A DNA stretch of 64,000 nt, taken from assembly GCF_028009165.1 (NCBI RefSeq), contig NC_079243.1, positions 1,178,001 through 1,242,000 of the forward strand, given 5' to 3'. Position 1 is the stretch's first letter, and each line of letters begins with the position of its first letter. Shown here in pieces: positions 1 to 10,050 of the stretch. The notes beneath the pieces were generated by a model. That model had not been told where the DNA came from. It did no database searches and worked only from the letters and a program-made list of their open reading frames with translations. The position numbers were made by a program, and so were the translations under genes. The stretch comes from Akanthomyces muscarius (lineage: Eukaryota; Ascomycota; Sordariomycetes; Hypocreales; Cordycipitaceae).

Positions 1-445
1 TGTTGAACCAGGTCCAGGCAAAGACCATCTGACCGGAGGGCGTGTCGCTGGGGAGGGTGAACTGGTAGCTCGAGTCGCCGTTGACGGGGCAGTTGCCAAT
101 GTACGAGTGCACCACCTTGAACGTGCGGCCCTTGTCAAAGGAGACGGACGCTTGGCAGCTGCCGCCCTTGTGCGGTGTGTTGCCGTGGATCACAAAAGAG
201 TAGGTGCCGCCGGGCGCCCAGGTGGCGACGGGCTTGCCCTCCTTGGTGCCGAGGAGGCCGAGGTCGCCCTTGCAGGGGAAGTCGCTGCCGTCCGAGTTGA
301 GGGGCGAGCGGATGTCGTAGTCCTCGTCGTCGCCCGTGTTGGGGTTGAAGCTGGAGCGCAGGGCCGGGGGGCTCTTCATCTCCATGTGCGCAGCGGCCAT
401 GGAGGCCAGGCCAACAGCGGCAAAAACGGTAGCGAGAACCTTCAT
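1..445 (-). CDS. AA11-type lytic polysaccharide monooxygenase, 3' part outside window
   Basis: This is a secreted copper enzyme, expected to cleave chitin-like polysaccharide oxidatively outside the cell. The ATG is at 445-443 and 148 codons are visible before the window edge. Residues 1-19 form a signal peptide ending Ala-Ala-Ala. The next residue is His20, the N-terminal histidine that LPMOs need for their copper brace. After it come the family features SPPALRSSFNP, the SDFPCKG cysteine, a GGSCQAS cysteine segment and a VHSYIGNCP cysteine segment, then the aromatic AWTWFN where the window ends. The second copper histidine cannot be assigned with certainty in this fragment. A TATA-like palindrome lies about 90 bases upstream. 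Family assignment rests on motif memory, and AA11 is preferred over other LPMO families. The 3' end is not visible, so introns beyond it are unknown. Confidence 0.8.
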   Translation of the reverse strand, partial: MKVLATVFAAVGLASMAAAHMEMKSPPALRSSFNPNTGDDEDYDIRSPLNSDGSDFPCKGDLGLLGTKEGKPVATWAPGGTYSFVIHGNTPHKGGSCQASVSFDKGRTFKVVHSYIGNCPVNGDSSYQFTLPSDTPSGQMVFAWTWFN

Positions 446-535
446 TTTTGGAAGTGGTGGAAAGATGATTTTTCTGTTTGAGAGGTGTGATGTTGAGCGA
501 CTTGATCCAGATAAGCCAAGGCCGGTAGACGGTGC

Positions 536-544
536 TATATATAT
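536..544 (-). promoter_or_regulatory. TATA-like box of the LPMO gene
   Basis: The palindromic run TATATATAT lies about 91 bases upstream of the LPMO start codon. This is a usual spacing for a fungal TATA element with a short 5' UTR. Confidence 0.45.
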
Positions 545-1073
545 AGTAGGTCGCGAGTAATACCTATACTACCCCAATGATCAACATCAGCTTCCCTCAT
601 TATCATGGCTCTGGTTGCTTCTCCATGACACCGTAACATGAAGGACCGATGCTCCCACAGTACTGTCGCAGCGAGGACCGTCGCCTTCAAACCCAATTCC
701 TGTCAACATGAGACTAAAAACAGCTACCTTCCAATTCGGGACTACTGGTGCAGAATTTCCTGCAAACGCTCTGCGGAGCTCGCAGTGGTTCTGTGTGCCA
801 TTCGCATGAACGTGTAGGTGACTGGCTTGATGAGTTTCATCCTTACCCGCCAGCTAGCCTCCACAGCAATCTATTTCCCGTTACAACCCTAAGACTGCCA
901 AGTCATGCACCACCCACTACGGATTTTGTCTCTATTTGGGATCGGGCAGCCCTTCATTTAATTTTCCGTAAGACCTGTGCCGCATGATCCCACATCAAGT
1001 GCAGTCTACTTCCTAATGGGGATCAGCGCTCGCTCGGTCGTGGCATCCTATTGGGAGCCGCAAGACGTGGCTG

Positions 1074-1110
1074 CCATGTACCCCACGCAATGCCGGCGTG
1101 GGGTACATGG
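1074..1110. repeat. Perfect 15-bp inverted repeat, 7-nt loop
   Basis: The arms at 1074-1088 and 1096-1110 are exact reverse complements around the loop 1089-1095. Each arm contains GTGGGG on one strand, which fits the SYGGRG consensus of the carbon catabolite repressor CreA/Cre1, so the element is a pair of inverted candidate sites. It lies about 630 bp upstream of the LPMO start. Whether it acts in DNA as a repressor site or as an RNA hairpin is inference. Confidence 0.6.
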
Positions 1111-1533
1111 GTTTATATTAAGCTTGTGGTAACGTAGCGTATACTACATGTCTATCTGATAGGCAAAAGACTTGCATCAATGCAGTCATGTGGTAATCAT
1201 TTTGATCCTATTCAGGTTCGTCCCTCGTCGTCGGGTAAGCATTGCTAGCTGGAGGCATGGTGCGCTGCGATGAGTGGATAGAGCGTCGAACGATGTGGCG
1301 ATAAGTGCCTGGCTGCCTGCGTGAATACAACATCATGAAATGCGACATGACGGACAATCATTAGGCGTGCTTGATAAATACTACATGGTGCGTCCGACGT
1401 GGTTTTCTTATCGCCATGCACTCGGCAGGCACAAATTCAAGGCGCGAAGGGGGTGGCGGCTGAGAGCGGAACATTTGCTGAAAAAATCTGAGTGATGATT
1501 CTAGTTTACCATGGAGAACAAGACCTTCTATCA

Positions 1534-3133
1534 TTAACGCCACTCATTGGCGATCCAGCGCTGCAAAATACGGTAGCTGGCCTCGGGCAGATAGCTCGGT
1601 ACCCCGTGGCCCGCACCATCCACGCCGACAAACACCAGGCGTCCATCTTCTGTGCCCTTCCAAAATCCGGTCGCGTTGACGTCTTCAGGCAGGTCGCTCC
1701 ATTTGCTGATTCGGTAATCTGCGTACCCGCCCCAGAAAAGGTTGTCGTACTGCCACTTTTGGCCCGGCGTGTTGACAATGTAGTCCTCGTTGCCGTTGAG
1801 AACCAGAAGACGTATACCGTCTAGACCAGAGCCAGCAGGTGCATCAAGTACAGATTCCAATGTCCGTGCTCTGCTCTGTGACATTGCAATTGCATAGGCC
1901 TCGCCAACAGCTGTGTCAAGGATTTGAAAGTTCATTGACTCGGGTACGCCAATGGCTTTTTTGATGTGATCTTGGTTGAGGTACCTGGAAAAGTTTCCGT
2001 GGCGCATGTCTTCGCAAAAGCCATTCTCACCCACGCATGGAATATTGACTTTAAAGGTTACTAGTTAGCATAGCTTGCGTGTCATGTCGGTGACTCTGCG
2101 CGTGAGGCTTACCGTCGTAGTTGTTGCGTTCACCGGAATTGATGCGCTTTCGATAGATGCCATCAATATTTTCCACCCAGAAAAGTTGTAATCCAAGACA
2201 GCCGTATTTTGTTGTACTTTGACGGCACTCTTGCCCAAGGCGCGCCAGCTCTGGCAGTGACAGACGAATGTGGTCGCACTCCTCTGACTCGAGAAAATCG
2301 CGACCGCGATAGTCGGAGCACAATAGCTCATACGCCCCGATGCCGACCGCGGTCCAGTCAAGTACCGCATTCACGTTGATTAAGCCAGCAATGTCGCCCC
2401 AAAAGGCGTCCTTGGAATTAAGTGCTCGAGCGTCGAGAATATGCTTGGTATACGTAGATGTAAAGTGGCCAGCATAGGACTCCCCCGCAATGTAGAGCGG
2501 CAGCTTGCCTTTTTCGGGAAAGACATCTCGGAAGAATATATTAAGAAAATTTTGAAAGTCGATCGCGCTATCCTCGTCCGACGACGGTGCTTGACCCCTT
2601 TCTGCTACAGACGAGAAGCCCGTGCCGGCCGGCTGGTCCAAAAAGACAACCGACGCATTATTGTTCCACGCCCAGGGATTGGGCACCGGCTCGGTCGCAT
2701 TCACCTCGAGTACACACGGGCCCATCTCAGTAAAGAGGCCGATGAGCGACGATCCGCCCGGCCCGCCATTCATCCAAAGAATGACGGGATCCTTGGCCGG
2801 GTCATTGCGGCTCTCAGCGAACCAGTAAAACAGCCTGCGATCGTCCGACACGTCGACCGTGCCAGTCCACTGCCGCTCGCCATAGGATGTGCATGTGCTG
2901 CCATCCTGCTCGATGCGCGTATAGTTTCCCGCTTTGTACGACGAGCCTTTGCGCGACGTGAAGGAGATTGGCGCCGTTTCAGAGGAACCCAAAGGCCGCT
3001 GTGATGCCTCGCGGGTGGCGAGGAGGGACTTGATGTTTCCGGGCGAGGGCACGAGTAAACGACCAGCCGCGCAGCCCAGCAGTGCGGTCGCGAAAAAGGA
3101 AACTGCTGTCACCATATTCGAGAGTAATTGCAA
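1534..3133 (-). CDS. Serine carboxypeptidase (family S10), secreted or vacuolar
   Basis: This enzyme removes C-terminal amino acids at acidic pH. There are two exons, 3133-2113 and 2048-1534, with an intron at 2049-2112 (GTAAGC donor, CTAAC branch); the product is 511 residues, normal for S10. A hydrophobic signal segment covers residues 7-23. The oxyanion motif NGGPGGSS is at 122-129, the nucleophile is Ser219 in GESYAG, and the other triad residues are Asp429 in NGNEDY and His488 in GAGHG. The usual GAGHMVP has Gly in place of Met. Splicing restores a CVGENGFCEDMRHGN segment across the junction, which supports the intron. The neighbouring LPMO is also extracellular and degradative. The catalytic set is intact, so it should be active; the substrate preference cannot be read from sequence. 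Confidence 0.92.
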
Positions 3134-3596
3134 AAATTCCAGTGTCTTTCAATAGTTAATTTCGGCGCCAGAGCTGGCATTGCATGATGGACATCAGCCA
3201 TTTAATTATGTGACGGGGTCTCGGGGTACAGTTGCCGCCGTAGCCAGAGGCTGACTAGACGATGCAGCCACAATGACGAAAGTCATCTTCAGCTACAGAT
3301 GCAAAAGTCTCCGGCTAAAGGCGGACTCATTTCCACGGCCAAAAAAACCCGGTGAAATCATGTGTTTCTTTGCTGAGTGCTATCTTTCATCGGAGCACGC
3401 AATTATCGAGTTGGACATGTCTTACAAGCGCACAGTGTGGAACGTCGAGTGATGTCACCGTGCCGAGAACAGGTTGTAGGCAACCTCGCGATCACTATTC
3501 ATTTCCAGGGCACAAACTGATAGAAGCAAGCACACTGTATGATATTGTGATACCAATCTGCTACCAAGAAAACAAAAAGGCCGAAATCCGTTGGGA
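3134..3596. other. Intergenic: carboxypeptidase promoter region
   Basis: No gene is seen. The stretch is the 5' flank of the carboxypeptidase and the 3' flank of the Rei1-like gene. Confidence 0.6.
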
Positions 3597-4667
3597 CTAA
3601 CCCCAGGGACCTCTGAAGCGCTTCGACGTATCCGCTCTAAAGGTGCCCATCAGCGTCACATTTCCCGCCTTGGAGAGCTTGAGCTCCGAATGCTTCGCTT
3701 CCCGCCTTGCCTCATCAACCGCCCGGGCGCCAGTCGCCACCAAAGACCGGACTTGGTAGTCCTGGAGGTGCGACAGACTTTGCTGGTCGCTCTTGGCCAA
3801 TCGCGACAACTGAGTGTCGGACGACAAGGGCGCATCGCCGCTACCTTCCGCTGGTAGATCGGCGGCGCTGGATGCCTTTGGCTTACTGGTAGACGTCTGC
3901 AGTGTCGTGAGTGCCATGCGCCGCCGTGTCGAGGAGCGAGGGGTGCGCGACACCAGCGGTCCACTCGCTTTGGTGGGGTTGCTGAGGAGTTTACCAGATG
4001 GGAGCAGTAGGGACTCTCCATCGGCTGTATAGTTTCGAGAAGGCATATTGTAGAATTCCTCCATGTCGGAAACAATGTCGAATCGGCAGTGTCCCTTGGC
4101 AGTCATGTGGTGTTGAATGCCTTCAGCCGAACGCCGCCGGCATCCGCATCGGATGCATTCGCGGTAGCCGTAAATGACCAAATGCAGGTATGCGGCGATG
4201 GTCTCGACATCAACAACGAGATGCTCTTGATGCGGTATTGTGAAGCTGTGCATTTTGGACATGTGCTGTAGGCTGTCGTTGAAACTGGTGCTCTCAGTGC
4301 TGCAGAAGAGGCACTGATGAGGATTGTATTGCAGTCCGGCGGTAGGCTCTGGGTCTTCGTCCGCCGACTCGTAGTTGGAGTCGGAGTCGTCTACATCCTC
4401 ATCAACTTGGACATGGCGACTTGAAGCCGCACTTGCTTGTCTGCGAGGAGATGAAGATGGAGGTGTGATGACCGTGCCCGGCTCTGCGACCTTGACCCGC
4501 AGATTATAGACACTAGTGCTGTTAGTTAGCATCTTGCCACCATCGCCGTTATTAGTGTCTAGATGCGCAACGTACTGCAAATCGCTCTTTGCGTGTTGTC
4601 GCCACACGCTTGGGCTAGCTAGTGATATGTTGCAGAGTCTGCAAGTTGTAGGAGCTTTGCTTTCCAT
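3597..4667 (-). CDS. Rei1/ZNF622-like C2H2 zinc-finger protein (TRI15-like)
   Basis: Rei1 is a cytoplasmic factor in late 60S ribosomal subunit maturation; several fungi also have diverged paralogues described as TRI15-like regulators. Three zinc fingers are seen: CRLC..H..H at the N-terminus, CLFC..H..H in the middle, then CIRCGCRRRSAEGIQHHM, which resembles the Rei1 third finger ending in KGHCRF. The exons are 4667-4576 and 4512-3597. The 63-nt intron at 4513-4575 has a GTACGT donor, is a multiple of three and lacks stops, so it can be missed; removing it gives KSDLHVYNLR, matching the Rei1 KSDWH.YNL motif. The product is 335 residues, shorter than typical Rei1, with a Ser/Thr-rich middle. 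I chose the ATG at 4667 because it sits just before the first finger; an in-frame codon at 4784 would add 39 unrelated residues. It is more likely a paralogue than the essential Rei1. Confidence 0.78.
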   Translation of the reverse strand: MESKAPTTCRLCNISLASPSVWRQHAKSDLQYVAHLDTNNGDGGKMLTNSTSVYNLRVKVAEPGTVITPPSSSPRRQASAASSRHVQVDEDVDDSDSNYESADEDPEPTAGLQYNPHQCLFCSTESTSFNDSLQHMSKMHSFTIPHQEHLVVDVETIAAYLHLVIYGYRECIRCGCRRRSAEGIQHHMTAKGHCRFDIVSDMEEFYNMPSRNYTADGESLLLPSGKLLSNPTKASGPLVSRTPRSSTRRRMALTTLQTSTSKPKASSAADLPAEGSGDAPLSSDTQLSRLAKSDQQSLSHLQDYQVRSLVATGARAVDEARREAKHSELKLSKAGNVTLMGTFRADTSKRFRGPWG

Positions 4668-6197
4668 AGTCGCGGCTGACTGAGCGCTGATTGCTCCGCT
4701 TCCTGTAATTTTGACGGTTTTGAAGTTTGTAAGTCTGTTGATGGTTTGAGGGGCTAGGCGAGTGAGAATGGGCTCGCTAAGCAATAGAGGAATATGGATA
4801 GGATGAGTTGTTGATGGATCCTCGAATCTTCAAGCTGCTCATCTCCGAATCTATATATACATCGGTCCCTCAACTAAAACTTGATCTCGACGGGGGCGGA
4901 AAGGCCGAACTCTGAAGGGCTACACCCCGCTTCGATTGAGTCACATAACCTAATCGGGATGCCTGCAGTGAATCATTCTGTGATCAGGCGGGTCTCAGCT
5001 CAGCTAGCCCAGGCTAAAATGAAGGTTCACCGGGCTCGCGGGCGGCTCAAAACACCGTGGCAGTACCTAGAGCGGGCGAACTAGCCCGTATCAGCGGGCG
5101 AAGAAACTCGACGGAATTTCTGCAAAGTGTCATGCATGGAAAAATGACTGCGCAGGCAATTGGCGTCGATCTCGGTGACTTAGGTGCAACCGATTGGCCA
5201 GCGAGTGGCAAGATGATTCTACAATCTACCAAGGCACCACCTCTCTCGCCAGGTCCAAAGAAGAGACCCCTAAAAGACGATGAATTCTACCTGTATCAGC
5301 CGGACCAGTTCCGGGGCGAAAAACATAGCGGTTGGAGAGAGACGCCTTGTAAGGCACCTCTCGACAGCGTCTGAACTTGACCTCTTTTCAAAATTAAATT
5401 CTTCATCCTATGCTCTCTTTAGTTTGCGTCGCACACATTACCATGGATAGCGTCACAGATAACGCCGTGCAAGGTGGCGCTCGATGGCGCGCAGCTGCAC
5501 TGTCCTCTTGCGTGTCTCACTGTGGTATTACGGCTTCGTGCTGTCCAACGACAGTAGCATCAGCCCTTCAATAAAATCATTTTACCATTCCCGGTGGTGT
5601 TTGTAGTACTCGCGAACAGTATGCATAGGGGATTGAAGACATACTTGCCGCGTCCTACCCTATCGCATTCCCATTTCAACCAGGCATGCGACCAGTCGCC
5701 ACAGCTTTGGTCAAGCTGCAGTACGGTGGACAGGATCCGGGTATGGCTCGCCCCGTCGCGACCGCCCTTCTTGCTCATGAACATCTTCGGTTGATATTGC
5801 CCTTTCGGACAATCGGTCGGTCCCTATGGTTTCTGGATCATGGCATAAGCAGCAAAAACATTCTGCCCAGGAATAAGCGATGCTAGATTTTCCGAGCTGC
5901 GACAAGAGGGTAACTCCAGGTATCCCTATATACACACCATACACAGCGTCGTCTACCCGCAGCGGTTGACTAGGTCATAGCAGAGCAGTATAGATTGGGA
6001 CATTGTAAATAAACAGCAAATTTAGCTGTATTTGTAAGAGCTTCCCGTTCTTTTTCCTTTCCAAAAGCAGCGTTCTTTATGTCATTAAAGAATACCGTGT
6101 GTTTCCTCCTCCTGCCCGCCCGTGGTACGGGCGGCGCGACGAACATGCCTAGTCCTCTGGAAAACTATAAGGCGCGGCTCGTTCGGGCGCTAGGCTG

Positions 6198-6458
6198 ATG
6201 AAAATCCCAAACTTACGCTCAGGCAAGGAGGGTGCTTTCGCAGGAAAGAAAAGACCCGAGAGGAAATTTGACAAGTATAAGGCCATGAGCACGGCCGTCC
6301 ACAGCAGCGATGTCGATGTTCTGTCACAGGCAAGCTACTATCCACAGGAGTACATGGTAGTGTGGCAGCGCCAAGCATCAGTGCACTGGAGTGACTTCCG
6401 GAGCCAAATGTGTGATCTAGGCGAGACTGTGTCACTAGAAAGCCCTCCAGATTTCTAG
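6198..6458 (+). CDS. Small hypothetical ORF, 86 aa, weak
   Basis: This is an ATG-initiated single-exon frame of 86 residues, basic in the first third and without cysteine pattern, membrane segment or family I recognise. A TATA-like CTATAAG is about 30 bases upstream, which would place the ATG very close to any transcription start. It sits alone in a 2.4 kb gene-poor stretch. It may be a chance frame or an orphan gene; codon use does not settle it by eye. Confidence 0.2.
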   Translation: MKIPNLRSGKEGAFAGKKRPERKFDKYKAMSTAVHSSDVDVLSQASYYPQEYMVVWQRQASVHWSDFRSQMCDLGETVSLESPPDF

Positions 6459-6890
6459 TATTGTACGTTGATTGTAGTCGCGACACGAAGAATGCAGAGA
6501 GTAATAGGCTTTGTTTGTGCGTCCGTTCTCAAATTTCCTCTCAATTTCTTTACTGTGTGCTTCCTTTGTATCGATGTAGGACTTGACCCGGGCGGCGCTA
6601 GCGCCGTCTCACGATTGACCTGCTTCAACTAAATGAGCTTTGATTCTGGATTGGTAGTGATTCGTATTGTTTGTTAGACTAAGAAAATTAGAGAGACGTG
6701 GTACAAGAGAAGTACAGGCGCGAGCATAGTTGAATGGAAGATACTCGCCCGTACTTCCCGTCCTCGTCCAACCAATATACAGGCTCGACGGAACACACGG
6801 TCCAGCGTCTAAAACTCTTTATCTCATCAAAGAAGCACCATGCAATTTATCTGCAACAGAGCGACTTCTAACTCATTCATTAGTTCGTTG

Positions 6891-6898
6891 TATAAATA
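6891..6898 (+). promoter_or_regulatory. TATA box of first small TPR-like gene
   Basis: TATAAATA lies 134 bases before the ATG at 7025. Two other members of the tandem family have similar boxes at 136-181 bases. Confidence 0.5.
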
Positions 6899-7024
6899 GG
6901 CGAGAGGAGGCGACGACAAACTTGCGCTTTGGGCCTCGACACAACGCACCGCATTTCTTTTGTCACCGCTAATCATCAACAACATCAGACATTCTACGAC
7001 ACAAACTTTTCACTCCCGGTCAAG

Positions 7025-7459
7025 ATGAAAGTTGACTTTTTGAACGAAGATGAACAGGAAATGAGCGATGGCATGCAGATCATTGCCAACGACGGGCAAG
7101 TCGTGAAAGAAGAAGAGCAGGCCACGAGCGAGGGTAAGCAACTCGCGAAAGACGAAAAGCAGATTGATATCCCGACTACGCTAGCAGGCTTCCACGAACA
7201 AATTCGCCGCTGTCGAACCGGAAAAAAGCCAGAGGCTTGGATTAGAGTACTCTACTGGGCTGACAAAGCTCTTGAATTGATCCAGAGTAAAGGTGGCTAC
7301 ACGGCACTGGAGGAAGCTGACTTTCATGACTATCGGGTTAGAATGTTGCTTTCGTTGGGCCAGCAGAACTCGGCAGCTGAGGCAGCGATTCGGGCCAGCG
7401 AGCTTCTGCGAGAGCACATCCGGTCGACGTCAGAGTCTGATCCAGCTGACGGACTCTGA
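7025..7459 (+). CDS. Small helical-repeat (TPR-like) protein, tandem family member 1
   Basis: This is a single-exon protein of 144 residues. The first 55 residues are acidic and Gln/Glu/Lys-rich. Residues from about 58 look like two or three amphipathic helices: a helix with AWIRVLYWADKALELI, then DYRVRMLLSLGQQNSAAEAAIRASELL. The pattern of small residues and a LG.....A...A step resembles a TPR helical pair. Three more proteins with the same order of elements follow downstream on the same strand, so this is part of a tandem duplicated family. No signal peptide or catalytic motif is seen. The ATG at 7025 follows a TATA box by 134 bases. No function is known to me; a scaffold or protein-binding role is inferred from the fold only. 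Confidence 0.6.
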   Translation: MKVDFLNEDEQEMSDGMQIIANDGQVVKEEEQATSEGKQLAKDEKQIDIPTTLAGFHEQIRRCRTGKKPEAWIRVLYWADKALELIQSKGGYTALEEADFHDYRVRMLLSLGQQNSAAEAAIRASELLREHIRSTSESDPADGL

Positions 7460-8091
7460 ACCTGGTGAAAGGGGGGGTAGATGCAAGGATATACATACAT
7501 GAGCGACAGGTCCTCTAAAACACGCTGTACAAGGGGTAGCTGGCTAGCTGTATTATCTTTTAGACCTAAAGGGTGGCGAAAGTAGGGTAGTATAGAGAAG
7601 AGGAATGAAGGCTTTTGAATTGCTTGTTTGTTCTCGTGTTGAAAGACAGCCGTGAGTGCAACTTTGAAGTGATCTTCCATCTTTGTTTAGACTGCGACGA
7701 TTTTGCTTCTATTTTAACAACACTGGTCTGGAGCAGAGACGCAGTGGATATTTCCCGTTCTCTGAGCACACATTTCTGTGCTGCAGCCTTCAAATTCTTT
7801 GGTGACATTGTTCTTTGGGTGGCTTCGTTCTTTCAGAGTAAAGGTAGAAAACAGCACTGAACCACTTGCTGCACGGACTATTGCAGTGGCTCCGACTGCT
7901 TTCCTAAAACTATATAAAGACGCCATGGAACTCATTTACAGCCTCCCACTTCCTAAGCCACGCCACAGCGATCTCGCAGAAGACTCACTACATCAACCTA
8001 TTTACGACCTTTTAGTAGATATCAACAACTAGCAAATATAGACGACGAGGAGCAGCTGAGCGTAATCAGGAAGCTTGACAACTACGATAAC
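7460..8091. other. Intergenic: promoter of tandem family member 2
   Basis: It contains a TATA box at 7911 and the 5' leader of the next gene. The leader carries an ATG-initiated 36-codon frame (7924-8032), but that ATG is only about 10 bases past the TATA box and is probably not transcribed. The last 54 bases are one half of a duplication described at 8041-8148. Confidence 0.5.
7911..7918 (+). promoter_or_regulatory. TATA box of tandem family member 2
   Basis: TATATAAA lies 181 bases before the ATG at 8092. Confidence 0.5.
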
Positions 8092-8148
8092 ATGGACGAC
8101 GAAAACAAATTGACCCTAAGCGGGCGGCTCGACAACCACTCGACGGCA
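8041..8148 (+). repeat. Imperfect 54-bp (18-codon) tandem duplication across the start codon
   Basis: Unit one (8041-8094) and unit two (8095-8148) both start GACGACGA and both encode an acidic segment followed by a [K/R]LDN[Y/H] pattern. They are in the same reading frame. The annotated ATG is the last codon of unit one, so the first copy lies in front of it, in an open frame that runs back to about 7960 without another ATG. Confidence 0.6.
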
Positions 8149-8409
8149 ATTTTGCAATACCTCTCAAGCCAGGATTTCAGCGGCGCGTTAAAAGATATAG
8201 ACGCTGCAATCAAGGCCATGGAAGACAATGTGGAAGAGCGGAAGAGCTGGGGAATTATTTTCTCTTACTGGCGCGTAATCGCTCTAGATAAGTTGGACCG
8301 GTCTGATGAGGCAGAAGAGGAACTCGAACTATTCAGGGAATTCCGCAAGAACCATCGCGGCAAATACTCTTTTTTGCGGCCCCCAATGCTCACAAGTCGG
8401 ACCAACTAG
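8092..8409 (+). CDS. Small helical-repeat (TPR-like) protein, tandem family member 2
   Basis: The product has 105 residues from one exon. After an acidic N-terminus it shows DFSGALKDIDAAIKAMEDN, then a second helix with FSYWRVIALDKLDRSDEAEEELELFREFRK. These two elements align in order and spacing with members 1 and 3, and the DEAEEELE step is TPR-like. The frame stays open upstream to about 7960, and its first 18 codons duplicate the 18 codons before the ATG, so the real N-terminus may be longer by an upstream exon or a non-ATG start. There is no signal peptide or transmembrane segment. Function is unknown. Confidence 0.6.
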   Translation: MDDENKLTLSGRLDNHSTAILQYLSSQDFSGALKDIDAAIKAMEDNVEERKSWGIIFSYWRVIALDKLDRSDEAEEELELFREFRKNHRGKYSFLRPPMLTSRTN

Positions 8410-9756
8410 CTTTAAGCAACGGCCCCTTCGCTGCAAATTTGCTTTTTTCTTCTTGGCCGCTCCTTCTCTCACGTTGTGGTAACCAATTGCGCTCAAGCGG
8501 GCCTTTCACGGCGACAGGGATGGTGCCGGCCGAAGAACTGTCGATAAAGCTGGCATGAAGCAGAGAAAATAAAGCTAGTTTGATTCAATTTATCCGTCAT
8601 TTACTACCTCCATAGCACCAGTTGATATACACCGGGCTGCAAATGACTGACTGTTCTTGTCCTCCTGATACCCTGCACTGACGAAACTGCTGATCGATTC
8701 TGTCGTATAATTGATAGAGCATGCTGGACCGTAGAAAAATTATTTTTTCATCTTATTCAAATTACTGACCGGAATCAGCAGTTCTGCGCACGTGAAAAAC
8801 CAGGTACTCTACTCTGTAAAGCATGCATCCAACTAAACCCCTTCGAACATACGGCCATGATGCATGCTGTGGGAGCCCCTAAAATGAGCAAGAATAGCGA
8901 TGTTTTGCTATTCAGCTGGTGATATTTATCTTAGCTCCATTTTATTACCGTGCCGGTGGCACCCGTCCTAGGCAGGTGATTTCGCCCCTGTGATCCGTCT
9001 CATGCCCAGGCGCCTGGACCGGTCGCAGGGTGGACGTGGCCATGGCAAAGGCCAAGCTGATGCAGCTAGATAGATATAATTACACTCAGTATTTCATTAG
9101 GACGTATTATTACTTATGCAGTTATTTGGATCTTGACTTCAAGCGCTGTTTCCATCTGTCGCGCGTCCATTCTGCAGCTCTACCAAGTTGTTGAGCATCT
9201 ACGTGGCTTCCGTGTGAATATCCGTTTGAATAGCAGTTAAGCATCGCTACTTGTTCCAATACAAGCCGAATGAACAGTTTGATTTTTGGCCAAGTCAGGG
9301 GATAGCAAAGAAATAATGTATTGGCAATTGAATGCGCCCAGTGGACCATCAATGACGCGGTGTTGTTGGCCGACAGTAAAGGAAAATGTTTGCCAGCGAG
9401 CGCAAAACGGCAAATCGACTTCAATGTCTCACTCCTTGTCTCAATACAGACCAAAACCATGCACAAAGAGCCTGATGACTCGGTTTAGCCTTATCGTGCT
9501 CGTGCAGGTTCTGATATGCTGTGTTCACTGTGGCTGAACAATGGCTCCGTCGCACAGAACCGAGTTACTCATGGCACGGCATGTGGCAGTGAATCACACA
9601 TGTTTTTTTTTGAAGATTTCTATAAAAGGCATCATTGGCCCCGGCTCATTGGTAAACACACCTCAGAGCCTGCTACTTCAGCCAAGCCGCAGTCTCAAAA
9701 ACTGCAATCCACACCGAGCCAATTATCACTACACGCCTCTTGTTATCAAGAAGAAA
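8410..9756. other. Intergenic, 1.35 kb
   Basis: I see no gene. It is AT-rich in part (around 8730-8770 and 9060-9120) and ends with the TATA box at 9621. An open frame continues upstream of the next gene's ATG to 9541 but lies across the TATA box, so I treat it as leader. Confidence 0.5.
9621..9628 (+). promoter_or_regulatory. TATA box of tandem family member 3
   Basis: TATAAAAG lies 136 bases before the ATG at 9757, almost the same spacing as in member 1. Confidence 0.5.
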
Positions 9757-10050
9757 ATGTCGTATATCATTTTGTTTAATTATGACGCCAAGACGTTTGC
9801 CGATGGTCTTGACGAGTCTGCGTCACTGATTAAAGAACACATCCAGGAGCGCAAATTCGAGGGGGGGTTGAAGATCGCAGACCGGTCAATCGAGGCCATC
9901 AACTGCAGACTTTGGGACACCAAAGCGGAACCCGAATTCCATTCACTTCGTGCGGACTGTCTAGACGGATTAGGACAAGAGTTGGACGCAGAACTGGCGC
10001 GAGTTCATGCCAGCTTCATCCGCAAGCAACGGGAGAAGAAAGGCTTGTAA
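9757..10050 (+). CDS. Small helical-repeat (TPR-like) protein, tandem family member 3
   Basis: The product has 97 residues. It contains ERKFEGGLKIADRSIEAINC followed by EFHSLRADCLDGLGQELDAEL, the same two-helix arrangement as members 1 and 2, and ends with a basic FIRKQREKKG tail. I chose the ATG at 9757, which begins MSYIILF, because the TATA box at 9621 excludes the upstream in-frame ATGs. No targeting signal, enzyme motif or known domain name beyond a TPR-like pattern is visible. Position and likeness point to local gene duplication. Confidence 0.58.
   Translation: MSYIILFNYDAKTFADGLDESASLIKEHIQERKFEGGLKIADRSIEAINCRLWDTKAEPEFHSLRADCLDGLGQELDAELARVHASFIRKQREKKGL

Larger units (their letters stand above)
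446..1533. other. Intergenic: LPMO promoter side and carboxypeptidase 3' side
   Basis: I see no convincing gene here. It holds the LPMO TATA box and, at 1074-1110, a perfect 15-bp inverted repeat. Short open frames at 748-987 lack any recognisable domain. Confidence 0.6.
4668..7024. other. Intergenic, 2.4 kb, mostly unexplained
   Basis: This holds promoters of the Rei1-like gene (TATA-like run near 4850-4860) and of the first small TPR-like gene (TATA at 6891), plus one weak small ORF at 6198-6458. An open frame at 5057-5374 has no ATG at its start and no recognisable domain. I see no mobile-element open frame. Confidence 0.5.

Noticed and set aside
9541..9756. Upstream extension of tandem family member 3 by 72 residues
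   Set aside because: The extension overlaps the TATA box at 9621, so it is probably not transcribed as coding sequence.
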